64,000 nt of DNA from Undaria pinnatifida (Eukaryota; Sar; Phaeophyceae; Laminariales; Alariaceae). This document shows positions 56,691-64,000 of this stretch, in pieces. Position 1 is the stretch's first letter. Each line of letters begins with the position of its first letter. The notes beneath the pieces are model-generated. The model did not search any database, was not told where the DNA came from, and saw nothing but the letters and a program-made list of their open reading frames with translations. The position numbers and the translations under genes were made by a program. The stretch covers positions 7,039,542-7,103,541 of the forward strand of contig JABAKD010000022.1 of NCBI GenBank assembly GCA_012845835.1, read 5' to 3'.

Positions 56691-59600
56691 GGTATCATAT
56701 ATATACGTGTACTGCCTAGCGCAAACATGATATGATACGACTACCATGGCATTATTGAAGCCCTTCTGCAAAACTATTACCGCTGAGTATAGACCGCTCA
56801 ACGCGTCAAATTCACAGGGGACGTATTTGAAATTCAGTTTTAAATTCATGTACCTGGTATGTATATCGTACGTCTAGTCTAGTCTGATATTTTAGTCTAT
56901 GGGAAGAGGCCGTATGGTTGAACCGTTTTGCCTTCCTCGTGAGGTGTCGGTCCCCCCTCGCGGTTGGTTCTTCGCTTGAGAGGTTGAAAGGGCCCGTGTG
57001 GCTGGTCAACCGAGATTGGAGATTGGTGGCCACGCGCTTCCGACGGGGGGAGGGAGAGGTTGGGGGGGGGGGAAGGGGGGGCACTTGCAGTTCCCCCTCC
57101 GTCTGTATGCCGTCGTGTTCCGAGTCCTGCACCTGTGCCGCTAGTGCCGCCGCTATACCTGCAAGCTCTATTGCATGAAAATTTTATGCACGCGGATATT
57201 ATATGTTGCCCACTCTTTGTTGCTGCGCACGCTCTACTAATTGCGGTACTCTGGTACGATTATTTTTATCTCCGGGAGGGTTTAATTCTTACGTCCGCCA
57301 TGCTCAACCTTCAGGTCAATGAAGTCGTACTGGTTTGGTATGGTGCCGTACCTGGCGTTTTTATAAAATGTTTTTGGTACCAGGTATATTTCTAGCTATA
57401 TATATATATGTATCAGGTTCATCGTAGGCTGACCCTCGATTTCACTTTTCATGTGTTTCTGGCGGAGACATGAATTGCGTCAGCTGTGACATGCGTGTAC
57501 CACCTTCGGTTTGTTTTGTGTTTTTCCCTGGGGGTATTCCTCAGCTCCAGAGTGACTGGAGCCTGTCTTGTAACCACGGACTTGATTATGCGAGTTAATG
57601 TGAGAACAACAACATCAGGTTACCCCCGAGGGTGATGTAACACTTCGTATTCACATTATCGTCCGTGATACTAATCAACTTTTTTGAGGTCAATGTAACT
57701 CTGTATCGTTCTGGTATGATATGATATGATATGATACGGTGTGATACGCTTTTGGTGCTAGGTGTAATGTCGTGTAAATGTGTTTGCAAACACGAATTAC
57801 TTGCACATATCCAGACGCACGCGCGACACGGCGGTGGGGTAGTGTTTGGTTGGTTGGTGATGGTGCTTCTTGGGTTTTGTCTGTCTGGCTTATCGCGTAC
57901 CAGGTACCAGGTATCGTGTATGATGTCGAGCGGCTTATCAAAGTCCACTGTTTGACGAATTGTTGTCATTTTGCGGGATGGAATTGCCGCGCCACACCAC
58001 CCCGAGCCCCATATGACAGCCGTATCTCTCTTCCTTAGCGACGCCTTTCGTGTGAAACATGTAAATTATCAGTATGATATAACGCTCTTTGTTGTTGTCG
58101 TCCGAGAGGTTTCAAAAGGACGTCATGGTATATACAAGATCATTTCCGGAGTGCTACTGCCTGCGTTCCGTCATTTGTTAGGCAAGTTCCACATTTCGGC
58201 CGTTATTAACCGAGCTTCAGAGCGAAAAAAACGTGTGGAAGAACGTCGACGATCGACGATTACGGCGTCGGCCATACCAAGCAATCCGAGCTGCTGGGGT
58301 AGTAGCTGTGTCGCCAGCTAGCGTTGGATTGCGAACACAAATGAGTTAAAATTGAGACACATGCATGCAAAGACGTGGAAGTGTGGTGTTTAGTTTTCCC
58401 ATCCTCCGGTAAAAAATTTTGGTGTCCAATCTACAATTCAAGGAGCTGTAAGACATGCATGCAGCACGACGATAGTCGTACGTACTACTGGTGTGCGCTC
58501 TATCCTAGCTAGAGGCTTGTTTAGATCGCGCGCTTGTCTTCGTTTTGGTCGCTAAACATGGGTAGCAAAAGCTTGGAACTTGAGAGCACAAAAAGCGCGT
58601 CGAACGCATGTTGACGATGACGGCGTCGGCCATACCAAACAACCCGGCCTGCTCCTGAGGACCACACACCTAACGGTACTTAGGGGGGGTTCTGTTTTAG
58701 AGTAACTGTTTTTGGTGGCACGAAGTCACTCGCCCAAGGGGCTGCGAGCTGGACAGGTTTAGAGTCAAACGCAACAGCGGAATGAGTTTTCGCAGCGCAG
58801 TTTTGCGATTTTCGACACGAAAATTTGCATGGAGATAGGAAAGGGGTTAGCGCGAAATATTACGCACTGACCAAAACCAAACCAAGACGAAAAAAATTTT
58901 TATGGCAATTTGAAAAAGAAAAAAAAAACATTTGTCAAAAAGTCGGTGTTTTTTTTATTATTATTATTGTCAGCGCTTGAAGTTCTAGCAGAAAGCGCTC
59001 GGAATCACGTGTCAAAATTTCAGGGGAGAAAACTGAAAAATGATGTACGTACGAATGGTTCGGGATATTTTAAGAGACGACTTCGTAGCAGGGTTTGAGG
59101 GAAACAGCATAATTTGACGAAACTTAGAGGGCGTGCTCTCGCTGTGCAATGGATATGCTATGGCTGCGATTTTTTCGAAGATATGCTTGCTTTTGAGTCA
59201 TGAAAAGATATTTTTGTCGCGCAGCAAATGACTTGATGTGTGCTTAGCAATAGTTTGATTTATGTTTAGCATTCGGGAGAAGGACCAGAATGCATCGGCT
59301 CGGGCTGATATTAACTGTGAAGCTGCGCGTTGATTAGCTGGTCATCAGGATATGCGTACAGTAGGAGGGCCCAATTCATCACCGTTCAAGAGATAAGGCT
59401 TGTCAAGTGAATGTCAACTTTACAACAGGACCAGCTCGTAGCGCTTTTATGCCTTGTGATGTGATAGGCACTGCGATGGAATTTCTCGGGGGTGCTGCAA
59501 TGATGCAACAAAGTTCTCCGGATTATACATTTGACTCCGTTTTTGTGTGGCCTGATTTCCAAAAAAAATGGGGATACTCCCATCTTCTGGAGCCGGTGCT

Positions 59601-60772
59601 GTCTGAGGCGGGTGTCAGAGATCGAGTACGCTGGTGGTTTATACCGCGTTAGTGCGGTGTTCCAGTTTAGTGTGGCGAGAATTGCTTGTCGCGGCCTTGC
59701 TCTTCTTACGGAGTACTACTGTATGTACTGTACCATCCAGGGATAGTGCCGAGTCCCACTTTAGTGCGGTTCACCAGTATAGGGCGGTGATAATCGCTTG
59801 TCGCGGGCCTGTTCTGTACATACTACAGTAATACTGCACCATCCCGGGATAGTGCGGGATCCCAATTTAGTGCGGTGTATCGTCATCCGGCGAGGCACCG
59901 CACTCAGGAGGCGCTAGGGCCGTACTCGAACTTCAAACAACTCAAGGAGTTGCACGACATGCGCGCTGCGTGATGCTATGGTACCGCTTCAACTGTTTGA
60001 TGCTTTAGTACTGCGCACACTTGTTTGTGGCCAAGCTATTATAGTTTAATTTAAGAGCGGAACCGTTCTCGCAACAGTGAAAGGGTTTAATATGTATCAT
60101 ACCCCTTGACCCAACGATCATAATCGTAGTCAGCGCTGACTGGAAGCGTTCGAATGATAAGTTAGCAACAGCGCAATCGATAGGCTACGGCGAATGCTTA
60201 TGTTGCACCTGGAAATGGCGTGTCTTTGTTTCACTACTTGTATGGAGGGCGACACTCGTCATTTTGTTTTTTTTGCTTTATCTGGGTTCCTACCCTTGAC
60301 TAATGGTTGGCCTGTTTCTTCTGCCCAATGATATGCAGCACACCCGGTGCCCAGACGTGCTGATTGATCCTTCTTCGAGAAATATCAGTGCTACTGACGA
60401 TTGTGAATGCAGACTATGAGTCGTCTTCGACGTCAGCGTTCTCCGGCTTTTGCCGGTAGCTACCCGCGTCACTCGTATGAAGGCGATGGAGTTTACCGTC
60501 TCCCGACCCCGTCTCTGCGGCTGGGTTTTCAGCTTTCCGCAGTTTTTTTTGTTTTCCGTTCTTAGTCTAGCAGTAGGGCAATGCCATGACGTGTGCGTGT
60601 TTCATTCCCGTTACGCTGCTATTTGTGCCCATCTACATCCAGCACAACCTGTCTCCGTGCCGATGCCTCCGCCTTGAGAGACAAGCTCTGCGGTCGCAAC
60701 GTGAGACAGAGAGCACCATAATCCTGTGCAGTTGACGGCCTTGTACACGGCTTATAATTATTATTATTATCA
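56691..60772. other. Large non-coding stretch, probably RRM intron
   Basis: No exon with a recognisable RNP1 or other domain. It contains a TGATA pentanucleotide microsatellite (57714-57740), family G copy 2 (57531-57616), the second copy of the 43165 block at 58312-58405, and a CTCAAGGAGTTGYACGACAT repeat (58437 and 59939; also 26090). Confidence 0.4.
59650..59900. repeat. Tandem repeat of about 105 bp
   Basis: Each unit runs from TTTAGTGYGG..ATTGCTTGTCGCGG..TACTGTACCATCCNGGGATAGTG. Units begin at about 59650 and 59757; a third, partial unit begins near 59865 (CCCAATTTAGTGCGGTG). Confidence 0.75.
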
Positions 60773-61094
60773 CTTTTTTTTTCATACACTTCCACTTTCC
60801 AGCTTCTGGGCAAGCCGTGGTCACAGGTGTCGTCCCTTCTCCCCCCCGGTTCTTGCCTTCAATTTTTATCGCGCATAGGGTTCAGCAATCCCATTGCTCG
60901 TCAATTTTTCTTCGAATGTTGCTGACTCACGCTCTCGCCTTTTTCGCAAGTCAATCGCGCTTTCCGCAAGTCAATTTGTGCACAAGAAAAAGTCCCCAAA
61001 AATTTACACGAGTATGCACTCGGGGGGATTCGAACTCACGGAACTGATCTATACCAGGCTCGAGGATAACCTGATACGCCACCGGGGCGGCCGG
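60773..61094 (-). mobile_element. tRNA-derived SINE, copy E
   Basis: Full reverse complement of copy A: T-rich start, CCAGCTTCTGGGCAAGCCG, CCCCCCCGGTTCTTGCC, GGGTTCAGCAATCCCATTGC, a doubled CGCAAGTCAATCGC / CGCAAGTCAATTTG, GGGATTCGAACTCAC and the tRNA-like head CCTGATACGCCACCGGGGC. Confidence 0.8.
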
Positions 61095-62094
61095 CTCTCA
61101 ATGCCTGACGTGTCCTGGAGTCATCATAGAATTCGTAAAACGGACACCAAAAGAAAAGAGCTGTATATTTTCATATGGCAGACAACAGTAGAATGGAGAG
61201 AAAAGGCAGCAAGATTGGCTGGAGGCCTATTTTCTATCGTGTGGATATTTTAACAGCACTATGGAGTTGGTTTTTCAAGATGATGGCAAAATCTCATTGT
61301 TGAGGACGTGGCAACGCCTTTGTTTTCACTCGCAGGATGACAGGATTTCGACGAGAATGTGCCAAGGTCCTCTCCCTCCCGGCGACCCTTCCTCCTCTTC
61401 GCCCCCTTCGACCGTCCCGCGTTCCTTTTGTCGCTGAATGCAACGCATGTGCAGCAACTAGAACATCGGCGAATACACAGACAGTCAACCAGCCGGCCGG
61501 CCAGCCGCGTACAGCGTACGGCAGCAGCAGCAGACGTGTAGTGCTAAAAATCTCGTAATTTGGTGTTGGTACGATATCTCGTTTGACGTATACTGCCTTT
61601 ACATCAAAAGAGTATGTACCGAGTACCGACAGATGGACCGTATGTATATACATATATATGTATTTGTGTAACACGGAAAAAACACGCCCTCTGGTACTTT
61701 TTTTCTGAGCCGAAGTTCTTTGAAGTACGGGTAATGGACTCAAACGAAGATGGTGGCTTTGGGAAGGTCTCGTCGAGCTCTTGACACAGACGCTGTGCTC
61801 GGCGTTTGCAACTTCCCCGTTGCTGAGAAAATCAGCTTGGAAATTCGACCCATAAGGTCTTTGTTTGTGTTGGTGTGCTGCACGGCGATACTCATCCTGT
61901 GACCACGGACTTGCTTATGCGAGTTAATGTGAGAACAACTCGTACGTGACGTGCTCGGCGTATTGTGTATGTGCATGTCGTCCTCGTATCTCGTTCTAGG
62001 ATATACATTGTTTATCTTTGTTATTATATATATTAATGTTTATGAGCAAAGAGCAAACATGTGAAAAAAAAAGGCGATTGTTTTTAATGCGTCA

Positions 62095-62385
62095 AGGCCT
62101 CGTTTGGGCTTGATGTACTGGATTTAGCCCAATGGGCGGTCTGTCAAAGGTGCAAATCGCGGTTTCCTAGCAGCCAGACAGCGGTCTTTTTGGGCCTGTC
62201 ACGCCCTCGTTTGGACTTAACATACTGGTTTTGGTGTTTCGGGCGGCGAGTCACGCGGTCAAACAGCGGTCTCTTAACTTTCAGACAGGCGGCCTAGTTT
62301 GACCCGTCTATTGGTAGTCCTCCTTTGGGCGTTGCATGCTGGTTTTAGTGTTACCGGGCGGTCAGTCAAACCGCGGTCTCCCACG
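62095..62385. repeat. Three-unit tandem repeat of about 110 bp
   Basis: Units begin CTCGTTTGGGCTTGATGTAC (62100), CTCGTTTGGACTTAACATAC (62210) and CTCCTTTGGGCGTTGCATGC (62322). Each continues TGGATTTAG/TGGTTTTGG, GGGCGG.. and AGCGGTCTC-like blocks. Non-coding. Confidence 0.8.
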
Positions 62386-63435
62386 TAGCATGGTTGATGG
62401 TGACGACGGTGGCGGGCAGTTGCGCTATTTCTTGGAACGTTCTGAATCCGAACTACTAGCTTTTTTTTGCTGCTGCTGCTTGCTGCACTTTAAAAATACG
62501 GGCTATCCTAAAATCCCTGCTCTGGTCGGCTTATCCCTGTTTGTTTCGGCCAAACCCTGCTTGTCTCGGCCAATCAAAGCTCGGCAGAAGTAGTTGTCGT
62601 AAATGAAGTATGACTCGCGTGTTGATGGCAGAATCGGAAGCAGAGGTGGTGTGGTCGTAGTGCGAGAGGGGAAGCGACGTCTGCGGCAGGTGTGGTTCCA
62701 GGAAATAGGAAATCGTTCGTGTTTGCTGCTTGCTTGCTGCTTGCTGCCGCGCTGTCGTCGTTTGCGGCGTATTAAAAAAATCTGCAGACAGCATTCATAT
62801 GTATTGATGTACCTGGTGCATATATCAACCCGTATACGTAGCACGCAAGATAGATAACACACCCACGTGGAAGGTTTTCTTCGTTGACATTTTTTTGCAA
62901 CATGAGGGGTGGGGGGCATCAAAATGAATATATATGTATCCACCCGTATGTTATAGCGGTGTATTTATGCCAATATCACCCACGTGTGCAATTCGATGAG
63001 AGTCGACGAGGGAAGTAAGGAGCGAAGAAGTCTTGTCGCGATGAAAACGAAGGCACGCACCGCCGTGGTGGGGAACGGAGAAAAAAGCCTGCTTGGTGGT
63101 GACCCTGGATCTGAGTTATGTCTAGGGAGGAAAACGAGAAAGAAAAAGTGCGAAGATGATTGATGGCATGAGAAAAAACAAGCAAACTACGGTGTACTAT
63201 GTTACTACGGTATGTGATAGTGGAAAACCGATATGCCTGGTACCTGGTTCCCACCCGACCAGAAGCCTAAGCCCTACTTGCAACCTAGCCCGAAGAAATC
63301 ATGCGGGGTGGGATCAGGGTGTGTTCATATATTATACATCACGTTGGGTCGGAGTGCATGACTTGTATACCCCATGACGAGGGCTAGGGTTTCTATATTT
63401 TTTGTTCCGTAGACGCATCGCTCGGCGTTTGCACC

Positions 63436-63461
63436 CTCCCTCCCTCCCTCCCTCCCTCCCC
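63436..63461. repeat. CCCT microsatellite
   Basis: About six units of CCCT (CCCTCCCTCCCTCCCT), in non-coding sequence. Confidence 0.85.
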
Positions 63462-63555
63462 GTTGTCGATAAACCGAGCCAGGATAGTCGCCCGAGGGGG
63501 GCTGCTGTGATACATATGACATACGACAAGGGGAATACCTGCTATGTAACAATAG

Positions 63556-63695
63556 TCTTGAGCCTGTCCTGTGACCACGGACTTGATTATACGAGTTCAT
63601 GTGAGAACAACAATAGTCGGAGTATCACACACAGCAGCTCCTTGCAAAGATGAGTTTCGACGAAATCTATCTTCGATCTCACAGCTGGAATGTAA
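63556..63695. repeat. Family G copy 4 followed directly by family R copy 5
   Basis: 63556-63616 is family G (GAGCCTGTCCTGTGACCACG, GAGTTCATGTGAGAACAACA). From 63622 follows family R in reverse (CACACACAGCAGCTCCTTGC, GATGAGTTTCGACGA, CTTCGATCTCACAGCTGGAA). Their close spacing suggests the two blocks may be parts of one larger element. The remainder to 64000 shows no gene. Confidence 0.65.
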
Positions 63696-64000
63696 TTTTA
63701 TTGTTTTTTCAAAAGTCTATCTGATTCGCAATTTATACGCGTTACAAGCATCATGCGTTTTTTTTTCCAGTTTTTTCGTGTTTTGGGTGTCTAACTGCGT
63801 TCAGCCAAACGCGGCAGAGGAAGAGCAACCTTTACCTGTATATATGTCCATTAGTAGTATTAATAGTAGTATGTGAGTACGAAGAAGTTTAGGAGTCGCG
63901 CGCGCGCACATGCACTCATGTTCCGTGTTGTCGTCTATTAGGTAGAGGATGCCTGCAATAGTGGGCGTTGTTTTGTTGTGGTTTTGTGTTCGTGTATGGC

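Overview
The window looks like nuclear DNA of a multicellular stramenopile, most probably a brown alga of the Ectocarpus type. This is inference. The evidence is GC-rich, alanine-, glycine- and glutamine-rich exons in repeat-rich non-coding DNA, many GT-AG introns of 0.4-6.7 kb, a eukaryotic ribosomal protein gene (uL14) and multidomain signalling genes. No bacterial operon, CRISPR array or rRNA gene is visible. All gene models were built by hand from splice signals, reading phase and family conservation.

Layout. (1) 460-5579 (+): a large protein with IQ motifs, W-containing helical repeats, a C2H2 finger, an RGS domain, another IQ motif and a WW domain. (2) 7137-11251: a probable non-autonomous LTR retrotransposon with about 730-bp terminal repeats, whose inner region carries coding-like sequence. 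(3) 13056-15727 (+): an alpha/beta-hydrolase like isoprenylcysteine methylesterases. (4) 16537-29976 (-): a leucine-rich-repeat gene whose six exons are spread over 13.4 kb by repeat-filled introns. (5) 30432-39916 (+): a seven-exon gene with a DUF6729-like zinc-binding domain and long low-complexity arms, head-to-head with the LRR gene. (6) 46189-52251 (-): a complete five-exon uL14 (RPL23) gene encoding 140 residues. (7) 54243 onward (+): the first exon of an RRM RNA-binding protein; the rest was not found before the window ends.

The genes show no shared pathway. The strongest unexplained signal is the repeat landscape. It includes a MITE family with three copies and 4-bp target duplications, a LINE whose 3' ends finish in C-tracts, a tRNA-derived SINE family with at least five copies, a candidate 70-bp-LTR TRIM, a fold-back element, several tandem arrays, an exon-like repeat that carries its own splice acceptor, and a short degenerate palindrome (TACCWGGTA) scattered through the whole window. 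Several of these lie inside introns close to splice sites.
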